From: JBGTGT01 sp051439375
GTDB taxonomy: Bacteria; Cyanobacteriota; Cyanobacteriia; Cyanobacteriales; Microcystaceae
DNA: 64,000 nucleotides
Reading direction: 5' to 3'
Assembly: GCA_051439375.1 (NCBI GenBank)
Contig: JBFRWB010000239.1
Span: 39,990-103,989, forward strand
Shown here: one piece after another, positions 43,375 to 52,264 of the stretch
How the letters are laid out: each line of letters opens with the position of its first letter
Numbering within the stretch: position 1 is the first letter of the stretch
Notes under the pieces: model-generated
Database searches by the model: none
Told to the model about the DNA's origin: nothing
Seen by the model: the letters and a program-made list of their open reading frames with translations, nothing else
Position numbers and translations under genes: made by a program

Positions 43375-44145
43375 TCAAGAGAGACGAAAACTTATAATTT
43401 CTTGTTCAAAACATAAAACTAAGTCACGGTTATGAGAAAGGTCATCTTCAGCGAATATTCTGCATATTGGAACACCAATTAATTTAGCTTTGCTTACAAG
43501 TTTTTCAAAGTTGACTAAACTTACTTCTGTGATTTCTTTTAATTGATTGTTATTTAAACCAACATGATGCGTTACAACATGGCCTCCTTCTATCTCCCTT
43601 TTACGAAGTCTTTTTACCACAGTAGTACTCTTTCTTGGAATTAAATATATAATTGCTCTACCAGCCATCAAATTAACAAACTCAGGTTCAGATAGTTCTG
43701 CCAATTCTTCCGCAAAGTTATGACAAAGTCCCTCCTCAAGCAAAAAACCTTTTTCGTAAAAGCCGTTTAACATTACAAAATCACGAAAAACTACTTCAGT
43801 AAAATACTTCATTAACTGGATTTGTTGAAATGTATTGATCTCCTTTTTCTCAAGATTTTTTAATTTCTTAACAAGAAGCTCCCAGTGAAAACTATTCTCA
43901 AATTCATCATCATTCTTCATCAACGTAACAGGATCTATCTGTTCATTATAGTTCCAATCGCCGACCATAAGTTCCTTTATTTCATAAAAAAGTGTTGATT
44001 TACCTATACCAGATGGGCCGATAAACTCAATGTATTTATTGGATATTTTTGGTCGAATGACCTCTTGTCTTGTTGAAGATTTTAAGATAGTACGGAATTT
44101 ATAAATGCCTATCTTTTGAAAAAATTTAATTAGCAGTCTTTTCAT
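43375..44145 (-). CDS. P-loop NTPase, kinase-like, unknown substrate
   Basis: A 256-residue protein with Walker A IEFIGPSGIGKSTLFYEI near residue 41. The mid-part VNLMAGRAIIYLIPRKSTTV followed by KRLRKREIEGG resembles the LID-type arginines of nucleotide or sugar kinases such as thymidylate kinase. The first 35 residues are basic (MKRLLIKFFQKIG). I do not recognise the family. It sits between the methyltransferase and the acyltransferase in the glycan cluster, so phosphorylation of a sugar or lipid carrier is possible. Confidence 0.65.
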   Translation of the reverse strand: MKRLLIKFFQKIGIYKFRTILKSSTRQEVIRPKISNKYIEFIGPSGIGKSTLFYEIKELMVGDWNYNEQIDPVTLMKNDDEFENSFHWELLVKKLKNLEKKEINTFQQIQLMKYFTEVVFRDFVMLNGFYEKGFLLEEGLCHNFAEELAELSEPEFVNLMAGRAIIYLIPRKSTTVVKRLRKREIEGGHVVTHHVGLNNNQLKEITEVSLVNFEKLVSKAKLIGVPICRIFAEDDLSHNRDLVLCFEQEIISFRLS

Positions 44146-44152
44146 AAAATTG

Positions 44153-44914
44153 TCACGAAAGTTTCAGAATTCTTTTGATCTTATTTTTTATACGTTTCAG
44201 TAAGCTTTGAAGATTAGATTTTTGTTTATCCGTTATGACATTATGATATTTAACGAGTGTGGTTGATTCCATGACTTTTTCCAAGCTTAATATTGAAGGA
44301 TTTTGTGTATCCCAATAATACATCATTCCTTGAGCAGTTGGTAAATAAAGATTAGGGTGAATGCCATCAAGAAATTTGACGAAATCGGAATATGTTATGC
44401 CTTTGGACATAGGAAAAACATCGACATCATATACAGATGGCACAACAACGATTACCCGTTTAGCAATTCTCATTGCTTCTTGAATGCTTTCTCTCTGACA
44501 AGGAAATAGATGTTGAAAAACTCTTAAGGCAACAAATACTTCATATTGTTTGTCTTTAATAGGCCAGGGAAAATTTTTAGCATCATGAAGATAAGTCGGG
44601 TTTTTGCAGGGGAAGTCCCACCTTTCACTATAGTCAATGGTATCACTATGTTTTACACAACAGACCCCCATAGTTCCCATTTCTATCACTTCATTAGGTT
44701 GATTTAAACCTATTGCTTTGATTAACTCAATCGCACGGTAATGGTAGTCCCATCGGCTATCAATAGTATCAGGAGTCCAGTGTCCTCCTTCCAACGCTTT
44801 GACCATTGAAAAGTACTCATCTCTGGTTGTATAAGCTATTTTGCTCATGTTACTAATGCCATCCATATAACTCTGAGATATTTTCGACTGATGAGAAAAG
44901 AATCGCTTGTTCAT
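44153..44914 (-). CDS. SAM-dependent methyltransferase-like protein
   Basis: A 253-residue protein resembling class I methyltransferases: EVIEMGTMGVCCVKHSDTI near residue 80 occupies motif I but lacks the full GxGxG, HDAKNFPWPIKDKQYEVFVA gives motif II, and AMRIAKRVIVVVPSVYD motif III. The weakened glycine loop leaves open whether it is active. The C-terminus is basic and helical. It is just downstream of the Wzt-type ATPase in the glycan export cluster. Confidence 0.7.
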   Translation of the reverse strand: MNKRFFSHQSKISQSYMDGISNMSKIAYTTRDEYFSMVKALEGGHWTPDTIDSRWDYHYRAIELIKAIGLNQPNEVIEMGTMGVCCVKHSDTIDYSERWDFPCKNPTYLHDAKNFPWPIKDKQYEVFVALRVFQHLFPCQRESIQEAMRIAKRVIVVVPSVYDVDVFPMSKGITYSDFVKFLDGIHPNLYLPTAQGMMYYWDTQNPSILSLEKVMESTTLVKYHNVITDKQKSNLQSLLKRIKNKIKRILKLS

Positions 44915-44928
44915 GTTGCATTTGTTGA

Positions 44929-46179
44929 TTATTCAATTTGTGTAAGTTTGCCATGTAGTTGAAAAGCACTCCATACGTTTTTTTCAGCCAAAACTTGAAA
45001 ATAAGCTACCGATTGCGCCCTCATTATAATCGAACCTTTCTTTCGATCCAATAAGCCTACAGTAATCGAATACAGTCCTTTAGAAAAGATTATTTGAGGA
45101 ATCATAATTTTAAATTGAAGCAACCCATCAGTATTTTTGAGAAGATCATCTTCTTCATAAAAATATTCAGCAATGCCTTTTTGCTCAACGTCATAAAATA
45201 CCAAAAAAGGTTCAGGATTTTTATATATTTTGTCCAAGGTTAAGTTAATATGAATTTCAAGATTTGATAATCTTCTCACTGAAACTGGAGTAGCCTTATT
45301 AAAGGCTGGTCTATTATTAATAAAAATATCTATAATTTTGGCTGAGTTGCCAATACAAAATGAAGGGTTATGATCAAGTTTTGAATAGTAAATATCTATA
45401 CCCTCAGAAACATTTTTACCTTGATAAATTGGTTGCCCTTTTTCAAGTAAAATCAAATCAGTTGAAATGCGAGATACTTGAGGCATATTATGAGAGATGA
45501 AAACCACAGCACAGTTAGGGATAAGCTGATCAATTTTTCCAAAACATTTTAAAGTAAACCCCATATCCCCAACTGCTAACACTTCATCCAATAACAAAAT
45601 ATCAGGTTTAATTAATACTGCTGCTACTGCAAACCCCAAGCGAACCTGCATTCCCGAACTATACCCTTTAACTGGAGAATCAATAAAGTCCTCTAACTCA
45701 GAAAAGGCCACAATCTCATCAAACTTAGCCTCAATCTCCTTGCGACTTAATCCCAATACCGAACCATTGATATAGATATTCTCCCGTCCTGTTAAAATCG
45801 GGTCAAACCCTGCCCCTAACGCAATCAACCCTCCGATTTTACCCCTGATTTCAATCTCTCCCTCATCTGGTAAAATTAACTGATTTAATACCTTTAATAA
45901 CGTAGTTTTTCCCGCCCCATTACGCCCAATTAACCCTAAACATTCCCCCCGTCGTAACTCAAAACTAATATCCTTTAATGCCCAAAACTCATCTTTTCTC
46001 AGGGCATCCCGTTCCCTATCAGAACCGAATAACTCCCCTGCGAGATCCTGAACTCCATACCAAAGTGATCGCTTTAAACTGCGACAAAATTTCTTCGATA
46101 TCCCCTTCACCGACAGAACCACATCATTGGTCTGACTGGATGAAGATAACTGGGATGGATCAAGGGTTTCCGTCATCAT
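44929..46179 (-). CDS. wzt: Polysaccharide ABC transporter ATP-binding protein (Wzt type)
   Basis: A 416-residue ATPase. Walker A is LGLIGRNGAGKTTLLKVL near residue 84, the ABC signature is VKGYSSGMQVRLGFAVA near residue 168, and Walker B is PDILLLDEVLAVGDMGF. About 155 residues after the NBD form a beta-rich C-terminal domain, the usual site where Wzt proteins recognise the modified end of the O-antigen or glycan. The permease gene is upstream; both share a 20-base motif 65-66 bases before the start codon. Confidence 0.93.
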   Translation of the reverse strand: MMTETLDPSQLSSSSQTNDVVLSVKGISKKFCRSLKRSLWYGVQDLAGELFGSDRERDALRKDEFWALKDISFELRRGECLGLIGRNGAGKTTLLKVLNQLILPDEGEIEIRGKIGGLIALGAGFDPILTGRENIYINGSVLGLSRKEIEAKFDEIVAFSELEDFIDSPVKGYSSGMQVRLGFAVAAVLIKPDILLLDEVLAVGDMGFTLKCFGKIDQLIPNCAVVFISHNMPQVSRISTDLILLEKGQPIYQGKNVSEGIDIYYSKLDHNPSFCIGNSAKIIDIFINNRPAFNKATPVSVRRLSNLEIHINLTLDKIYKNPEPFLVFYDVEQKGIAEYFYEEDDLLKNTDGLLQFKIMIPQIIFSKGLYSITVGLLDRKKGSIIMRAQSVAYFQVLAEKNVWSAFQLHGKLTQIE

Positions 46180-46243
46180 CAGGCTAGAAAGGTTTACATT
46201 CCCTAATCATACCCATAACCCTCAGTGAATTTGTCATCCCTTC

Positions 46244-46263
46244 ATTAAATCTTTAGGTTCGTT
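46244..46263. repeat. 20-base motif upstream of wzt, identical copy upstream of wzm
   Basis: ATTAAATCTTTAGGTTCGTT occurs here and, base for base, at 47312-47331. The near edges lie 65 and 66 bases before the wzt and wzm start codons. Equal spacing suggests a shared regulatory or 5' leader element rather than chance. Confidence 0.75.
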
Positions 46264-46388
46264 AACGGACAAGTTAACTGATCTAAATAGTATATTTATT
46301 CATCAAAAAGCATCTCATTTAGTCGGCTAAAAAAACAAAATTTAAGACTTGAGAAAGATAATCCTAATAGATTAGGAGCGATCGCTCA

Positions 46389-47246
46389 TCAAGCACTCAT
46401 TCTTTCTACTAAAATGGGCATTGCTAATCGATAAACCACCCACGTTAGGAATAAACCCACCAGCGATAGAAGACTAACTAACCAGAATTGAGGAACTTGA
46501 GTTAACACGCCAGTTGTCGCTAATTCTCTTGTTGTTACCAAGAGGGGGGTAACGGGATTCCACCCTACCAGATGGGCAAATAATCCCTGTTGAGGCATGG
46601 GAAATACGACGGGTGTTAAAAATAACCAAACCCCTGTTAACATTAATAATCCTCTCGACACATCTTGGTAAAGCACTCCCAAGGGCGCTAAAAATAAACC
46701 TATGACTGTTCCCAACATTACCAGTTGAATTAATCCCAATGGTGCTAGAAAAACTGATCTTGTAACGGGCATCTTGAAAAAGATAAATAAACCAATAATC
46801 AGAATGAGTTTAATGCCAAAATTAAAGAACACTTCTCCTAATTTCGCCAAAATAATCGCCTCTCTCGGAAAATTAATCTTGGCTAACATCGGTTTTGCTG
46901 TAATAACTCCCTGAATAGGCGCATTTAACGCCTCAATAAAGGTTTGCCACAAACTGACACTAAACATGACATAAGCAGGATAGGGAAACTCTGTTGTGCC
47001 AACATTCAACACCTTAGCATTACTAGCAAGCGTAAACCCCACCGCCGTCACAATGGGGGGAATAAACGCCCAGAAAATCCCTAAAACTGATTGCCGATAC
47101 TGGGCTTTAATATCTCTCACTAATAGTTGCCATGCTAATTCCCTTGAAGCCAGTAAATCCTGCCACATTTCTCGCCATAATTGCCAAGGATGACGTAAAC
47201 GACTTTTTGCGGTAATTTTTACCTTAGCGGTAGGAACAGAAGGCAT
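46389..47246 (-). CDS. wzm: Polysaccharide ABC transporter permease (Wzm type)
   Basis: A 285-residue ABC-2 permease of the O-antigen/teichoic acid exporter group. The N-terminal amphipathic stretch ends ELAWQLLVRDIKAQYRQSVLG, a family hallmark, followed by about six membrane helices. FAHLVGWNPVTPLLVTTRE near residue 225 is the usual periplasmic loop. With Wzt it forms the exporter of the glycan built by the downstream genes. The 209 bases between wzm and wzt, with their own motif, suggest separate promoters. Confidence 0.92.
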   Translation of the reverse strand: MPSVPTAKVKITAKSRLRHPWQLWREMWQDLLASRELAWQLLVRDIKAQYRQSVLGIFWAFIPPIVTAVGFTLASNAKVLNVGTTEFPYPAYVMFSVSLWQTFIEALNAPIQGVITAKPMLAKINFPREAIILAKLGEVFFNFGIKLILIIGLFIFFKMPVTRSVFLAPLGLIQLVMLGTVIGLFLAPLGVLYQDVSRGLLMLTGVWLFLTPVVFPMPQQGLFAHLVGWNPVTPLLVTTRELATTGVLTQVPQFWLVSLLSLVGLFLTWVVYRLAMPILVERMSA

Positions 47247-47311
47247 GAGAGTATTAATAAATGTTTACTAACTAAACCTACCCCATCGCTCTGCAAAACT
47301 ATCAGGTCTTT

Positions 47312-47331
47312 ATTAAATCTTTAGGTTCGTT
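47312..47331. repeat. 20-base motif upstream of wzm, identical to the one upstream of wzt
   Basis: The second copy of ATTAAATCTTTAGGTTCGTT; on the gene strand both continue with similar bases (AACGAACCTAAAGATTTAAT followed by RAAG). Confidence 0.75.
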
Positions 47332-47467
47332 GACCTATCTTCGTTTATTCGGCTCTTTCAGGATTCTAGTGTAACTTGTTATCCTTGTTACATTTTATCA
47401 TCTGTTCCCCGTTCCTCGTTCCCTGTTCCCTCAAAGCGATAAGTTTTGCTTATTACCCTGTTTAACA

Positions 47468-47929
47468 TTAATCAGGTAAAAAACCAAAATCTAATAACTG
47501 CTCTTGGGAAAAAGGACAAGTTGTCGGGAAAGTCTCTGAAGATAACTGCGATTTTTGGATAGCCTTCTGTCGAGCTTTTTGATAAATTCCCTCTAGCTTT
47601 TCTAACCCGTAATTATAGAGGGTTTTTGATTCAAACAAAGACTCCAACTCTAGTCTAAAGTTATCAATCTCCCTTTCCCAACCTTTGCCACACCATTCTC
47701 TTTCCGTTAACCAATATTGATACAACAAAAGATGAATTAATAAACGAAGTAAATAACTTTCTACTTTACGCCGTTGTTCATTTCCCAATGATTCTAACTC
47801 CTCTAATAAATGTTGCCAGTCCAAATCTTGCCAATTTTCTTGGCGAATTTGTTCAGTTGTTCGATCTAACCACAGAACAAAATCTTCATCATAGAGTATT
47901 TTTAACTGTTTGACTGATTGAGCTAGCAT
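47468..47929 (-). CDS. DUF29 domain-containing protein
   Basis: A 153-residue helical protein of the DUF29 family, very common in cyanobacteria and of unknown function. Signatures are LYDEDFVLWLDRTTEQIRQ, DLDWQHLLEELESLGNEQRR and YLLRLLIHLLLYQYW. It is not part of an evident operon. Family members occur in many copies per genome, often beside mobile or accessory DNA; here it borders the glycan island. Confidence 0.9.
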   Translation of the reverse strand: MLAQSVKQLKILYDEDFVLWLDRTTEQIRQENWQDLDWQHLLEELESLGNEQRRKVESYLLRLLIHLLLYQYWLTEREWCGKGWEREIDNFRLELESLFESKTLYNYGLEKLEGIYQKARQKAIQKSQLSSETFPTTCPFSQEQLLDFGFLPD

Positions 47930-48085
47930 AGCATTTCAAATTTCCCAACTGATGTATCTTAACAGATAGGGGGAATTCTAGATGTAGTTTGTGTTTTTCC
48001 CCCTAAAATTGCCCAACGAAACCCATCAATAACTCCTAACTGATTAACTAAGAATTATTAATCACACTTAATTCAAGCTTAAGGC

Positions 48086-48114
48086 AAAAAAAAAAGGCGC
48101 GGATAGTTGCGCCT
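48086..48114 (-). terminator. Rho-independent terminator after the 71-residue protein gene
   Basis: On the minus strand GGCGC, an eight-base loop and GCGCC are followed by ten T (plus-strand A run at 48086-48095). It lies about 50 bases after the stop codon of the small gene. Confidence 0.85.
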
Positions 48115-48165
48115 TAGTCGATAATCAGTCAATTTATTTAAGTGTGGTTGGCTTGTAACTTTAAA

Positions 48166-48381
48166 TTAATGGATTTCCTCAGTGGTGCGACTGAGCATAT
48201 TTTCATCCAAGTGTTCTTTTGCTTGGCGATCTTGGGCTAATAATTCCCGTGCTTTGGTTTCTAAGGTTTCTTCATACGCTTCTTCTGTTTCTACCGCCCG
48301 ATTAACCATTTTCTCATGTCGATCATGGTCTTGGTGGCGATGTTTGGCCAAGAGTTCCCGTGCTTTTTCTTGAGTATCCAT
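48166..48381 (-). CDS. Small charged helical protein with internal repeat, unknown function
   Basis: The 71-residue product is highly charged. KARELLAKHRHQDHDRHEKM at residues 6-25 is partly repeated as KARELLAQDRQAKEHLDENM at residues 43-62, pointing to a duplicated helix of about 37 residues. It has its own strong terminator, which supports expression. I do not recognise the family. A soluble coiled-coil or stress-type hydrophilic protein is possible. Confidence 0.72.
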   Translation of the reverse strand: MDTQEKARELLAKHRHQDHDRHEKMVNRAVETEEAYEETLETKARELLAQDRQAKEHLDENMLSRTTEEIH

Positions 48382-48561
48382 AATGAAACTATGTGAAAGG
48401 ACTTTCTTCTAATGTAGCCTTTTTCTGACATTTTGATCAATTTAAGTATTCATATATACAGAAAAAACAAATTGTTTAAGTAGGCAAGTTCACTTAGTCA
48501 TAGACATGAGAGAATTGTGCTTGGTAGAGTAGAAAAAACTTTTTTGTGTTTTGAATGTCTA

Positions 48562-49149
48562 ATGCCCTTAGTGTCTTGTTCCGACTTAGTTAACCATGCG
48601 ATCGCAGGGAAAGTGGTGAGCTTCCCCACTGATACCGTTCCTGCACTGGCTGTTCAGCCTAATGAGTCAGATTTAATCTTTAAGCTGAAAAAACGCTCTC
48701 TAAATAAACCATTGATTCTGATGGGGGCTTCTTGGACTGATTTACTCCCCTATCTTTCTGGTTCACGGGAAGAGTTTGTCATTTGGGAAGCGATCGCAGA
48801 GCGTTACTTCCCCGGTGCGCTTACTCTAATCCTTCCTGCTTCATTTAAAGTCCCTGAAGCTATGAATCCCCAAGATAAAGATACCATTGGCGTTAGAGTT
48901 CCTGCTCATCCAACAGCCTGTAAAATTCTCGCTCAGACGGGACCGTTAGCCACCACCAGTGCTAACCTATCTGGTAATCCACCGATTGAAATGTTAGGGG
49001 TGATTAATGAGACATTTGGGGAAGTTTTTACCCTTGATCCCAACCAGTTAGGTATAGCAGAACAAAAAGGAAGTGGTCAACCTTCTACAGTGGTTAAATG
49101 GAATGGAAATGATTGGTCAACCCTGCGACGAGGAAGCGTTTACTTTTAG
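48562..49149 (+). CDS. Threonylcarbamoyl-AMP synthase (TsaC/YrdC/Sua5 family)
   Basis: A 195-residue enzyme making threonylcarbamoyl-AMP for t6A modification of ANN-decoding tRNAs. VVSFPTDTVPALAVQP near residue 17, KKRSLNKPLILMGASW and the TTSANLSGNPPIE motif are characteristic. I chose ATG 48562, where the family N-terminus begins; a TTG at 48517 would add 15 atypical residues. It ends without the C-terminal Sua5 domain, so it is the short TsaC form. Confidence 0.92.
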   Translation: MPLVSCSDLVNHAIAGKVVSFPTDTVPALAVQPNESDLIFKLKKRSLNKPLILMGASWTDLLPYLSGSREEFVIWEAIAERYFPGALTLILPASFKVPEAMNPQDKDTIGVRVPAHPTACKILAQTGPLATTSANLSGNPPIEMLGVINETFGEVFTLDPNQLGIAEQKGSGQPSTVVKWNGNDWSTLRRGSVYF

Positions 49150-49203
49150 ATAGCTAATAGTTGTTACTATGAACTCTCTCTTGAATACCTTACACCTAAC
49201 ATT

Positions 49204-49983
49204 ATGGATGAGATTGACAGACTCAGAACCGAATTAGAGCAAACCCGTTTAGCCTATCAAATGGCGATGCAAATTAGTCAGTTTAAAACTGGGTTTCTGG
49301 GGCGAACAGCCCACGAAATTCGTTCTCCTCTAAGCAGTTTAATGAGTCTGCATCAACTAATTTTATCAGATTTATGTGAGAGTCCTGAAGAGGAAAGGGA
49401 GTTTATTCAACAGGCTTATGAAGCCTCTCAAAAACTGTTGAACATAATTGATGAGATTGTCTTAGTTTCTAAACTAGAATATGGCAGACTGACGTTACAC
49501 AAAGAACCCGTTAATTTAACAACAATTCTCTCTGCGGTTTTTCCCTTAGTTCATTTACAAGCTGCCAATAAAAATTTGAAACTTAATATTGACGAAATTA
49601 CAGAAGATATTTATATTCTTAGCGATGAAAAGCGATTATTAACCAGTTTAACAAATCTAATCGATACGGCTATTACTAGAATGGAACAGGGAGAAATAAG
49701 ACTAATCGTTACAAAAAATGCAAAAGTTGGAATTATTAAAATTTTATTAGACTGTGACATTTCTGTTTGGCAAGAAACCAAAGATTTTTTACAACAATCT
49801 CCTCCAACGTCTAAAGAAGACCTCAAAGAATTTGCCAAAACCTTAGAACTGTCTGCGGGTGAAAAATATTTATTAGCGTCTAATTTAATTGAAGCCATGG
49901 GAGGACATTTAACCCTTGCAGAACAGAACTCAACACCCAATATAACTCAACTACAAATTACCTTTCCTCTCGTAGAGACTTAG
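49204..49983 (+). CDS. Histidine-kinase-like protein with degenerate ATPase domain
   Basis: A 259-residue soluble protein. The H-box FLGRTAHEIRSPLSSLMSLH near residue 30 carries the phospho-acceptor His. The HATPase region follows from about residue 110, but N-, G1- and G2-box motifs are not clear: SDEKRLLTSLTNLIDTAI stands where the N-box Asn would be, and no DxGxG is visible. It may be a weak or non-catalytic kinase. There is no sensor domain and no adjacent response regulator. Confidence 0.78.
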   Translation: MDEIDRLRTELEQTRLAYQMAMQISQFKTGFLGRTAHEIRSPLSSLMSLHQLILSDLCESPEEEREFIQQAYEASQKLLNIIDEIVLVSKLEYGRLTLHKEPVNLTTILSAVFPLVHLQAANKNLKLNIDEITEDIYILSDEKRLLTSLTNLIDTAITRMEQGEIRLIVTKNAKVGIIKILLDCDISVWQETKDFLQQSPPTSKEDLKEFAKTLELSAGEKYLLASNLIEAMGGHLTLAEQNSTPNITQLQITFPLVET

Positions 49984-49997
49984 GACGGCTATATTGA

Positions 49998-51047
49998 TTA
50001 AAGTTTATGAGCTAATTCGTATAGTTCAGATGAAATAATCTCTAATCCGTAAATAGATGCAGACATTCGTTTAATCTCGCTAGGATGAAGGGTAGATGAG
50101 CGAATATCATCCTCTTTGATCTCCACTAAACGTTGGTGAATTCCTTGATTGAGTTGTGATAAATTATCAAGCGAACTGTCTGGTAGGAATAAAGATGATG
50201 AGGTAATTCCTTGGCTAACTTTTTCAAAAGTTGAAGATGTCGCTGTTATTAAATTATCCAATTCCTTTTGAACTTGCCAATGAAAGCGATCACTATCTCC
50301 ACCTTCTAAAGCAAGTTCTAAGTCTAATACTAAGCGAAAAAGAGATTTTATGTGAATACTAATCTCTTTCCAATGCTGATAAGGGGTTTCATCGACAAAA
50401 GGTGACCAAATTTCAGTTTCAGCGTTTCCCAGTAAAGATTCAATATTATTAAGTTGCTTGGTTATATCACTAATTAACTGTTTACGAACTTGTCTATTAG
50501 CGGTTAAGTTTCCTTGTCGATAATTATCAATTATTTGACAGTAAAGCTGGCCAATACTTGATAGGAGTTTTCCCAAAGCTGGATCAATTTTTTCTATATC
50601 TCGATTTGGCCAAACAGCAAGATTAACAATTATTCCTACTGTTGCACCAATAAAGATATTCCAAAACCGTAACCCAAGATATTCAAAGGGTTCGTTACTA
50701 TAAGATGCACTCAATGCTAAGATAATAACGATTACCGCAAAGGATAATAAACGCTTGGGTAAATTGAACCAATATCCTGCGGTAATTAGGGTGACAATTC
50801 CTAGGGGTAGGCTAATAATAGGATTTCCTTGAAAGGCAATATTAGCAATCATACCAAAGGTTGTACCCAATGCAGCCGATTTAAGTTTATCTAATACATA
50901 ACTAATGGTATCACCGATAATGGGATGAATACAGAGAATTGAACCATAAAGAACATAACCCATATTTCTAGTATGAATGGCATTCCCAATTGCAAAGGCT
51001 AAGGCTGCACCTAAAGCAAGTTTTATGATGTATTGATTAGTATTCAT
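49998..51047 (-). CDS. FUSC-family membrane protein (second of a pair)
   Basis: A 349-residue protein: about six hydrophobic segments in the first 150 residues (LALGAALAFAIGNAIHTRN, FWNIFIGATVGIIVNLAVWP), then a long cytosolic helical half. This half-membrane, half-helical layout is that of the FUSC/aromatic-acid-exporter-like family. The last helix ends YGLEIISSELYELAHKL. It follows its paralogue after only seven bases. The substrate is unknown. Confidence 0.82.
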   Translation of the reverse strand: MNTNQYIIKLALGAALAFAIGNAIHTRNMGYVLYGSILCIHPIIGDTISYVLDKLKSAALGTTFGMIANIAFQGNPIISLPLGIVTLITAGYWFNLPKRLLSFAVIVIILALSASYSNEPFEYLGLRFWNIFIGATVGIIVNLAVWPNRDIEKIDPALGKLLSSIGQLYCQIIDNYRQGNLTANRQVRKQLISDITKQLNNIESLLGNAETEIWSPFVDETPYQHWKEISIHIKSLFRLVLDLELALEGGDSDRFHWQVQKELDNLITATSSTFEKVSQGITSSSLFLPDSSLDNLSQLNQGIHQRLVEIKEDDIRSSTLHPSEIKRMSASIYGLEIISSELYELAHKL

Positions 51048-51054
51048 AATTTGG

Positions 51055-52128
51055 TTAATCGTTAATAGATTGATTAGAAAGTACTTGTAAACGATGTGTT
51101 TCTAATAAATTTATACTTTCACATAGGGTTTTTACTAAGCCTTCTAAACGATACTCCACTAATCCTACCCTAAGCCGACTAATTAAATCAAAAGATTGAG
51201 TTTCTCTCTTCTCTCTCATTTTATTTAAGCGATTTTGCCATAGTTGAAGGCTACTATTAGGGTTAGGTAACAATGAATGTGAAGTAGTAGAATAAGATAA
51301 AGTGGCTAACCCTAAAAAATTTTGACTTAAAGTATCTTTTAGTGTTAACAGTTCAGGTTTGAGTTGATTTAATAAAGGGTTATCTTGATTTATATGGGTT
51401 AAATCTCTTAATTCTCGTAGATGTAGAATCATTTTCTTTTGAAGTAGGATTAATTGGTCTAGTCGTTGTTGTTCTGCTAAAGATAAACTATGAGTCATTA
51501 CGGCAATTTTAAAAACTTTACTAATTCCTTTTACTAACTGTTCTATTTGCAGATTTTGAGAAGTAAAATCCGAGTTATCATCATCCAATGATAAGGCATC
51601 CTTGCTCAAGTTATCCAAACTATAAAAGAGTTGACTCACTTGTTTTTCTATCATTTGACTACTATAAACTGGCCAAAAAAGACGATCAACTAACCAACCG
51701 AAGCCAATTCCTGCTAAGATAAGCGTCATCATATAAACGGTTGTTGTGTAGGGAGCAGATGAGCGAAGAACTGAGGTTGCTAAATATATTCCTAAAGATA
51801 ATAAACCGAGACGGACTGAAGTTGGCATCCAAGTTTGAAGACCCCATCCTGCTAGTAAAATAAAGAAAAGAACGACTATGCTGTTAATCTGAGTAATCCC
51901 GGCAATAAAGGCTGCAAATAGAGATGTAGCAGTAAGAAGTGGGATTAATTGTAGGATCATAAACTGTTTTAATTCAATGGGATCTGGGAATAACCAGACA
52001 ATATTAAACACAAATAATGGCCCCATAAAACTTAAACTAGCTTGGATATCTAATACTAATGCAACGCTAAAGGCTAAAGGGGTTGCGATCGCTAATTTAA
52101 TTAATTTATACCGATAGATTTTATCCAT
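51055..52128 (-). CDS. FUSC/DUF2955-like membrane protein (first of a pair)
   Basis: A 357-residue membrane protein with about six N-terminal hydrophobic helices (LAIATPLAFSVALVLDIQAS, MMTLILAGIGFGWLVDRLFWP near residue 140) and a C-terminal helical cytosolic half. It shares layout with the downstream gene, and the pair probably forms a heteromeric transporter. Adjacent pairs are typical for this family. The transported compound is unknown. Confidence 0.8.
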   Translation of the reverse strand: MDKIYRYKLIKLAIATPLAFSVALVLDIQASLSFMGPLFVFNIVWLFPDPIELKQFMILQLIPLLTATSLFAAFIAGITQINSIVVLFFILLAGWGLQTWMPTSVRLGLLSLGIYLATSVLRSSAPYTTTVYMMTLILAGIGFGWLVDRLFWPVYSSQMIEKQVSQLFYSLDNLSKDALSLDDDNSDFTSQNLQIEQLVKGISKVFKIAVMTHSLSLAEQQRLDQLILLQKKMILHLRELRDLTHINQDNPLLNQLKPELLTLKDTLSQNFLGLATLSYSTTSHSLLPNPNSSLQLWQNRLNKMREKRETQSFDLISRLRVGLVEYRLEGLVKTLCESINLLETHRLQVLSNQSIND

Positions 52129-52264
52129 AGTCTAAACTCCTGAACTTCTGTTCTACCGAACTTATTATGGGAAAATAATCATTGAGTTTTGGGGGAACAG
52201 GGAACAGATTTTAGTTGTTCAATTTGTTGATAAGATTAATTATCATTCTACTTAATCTTGACGC

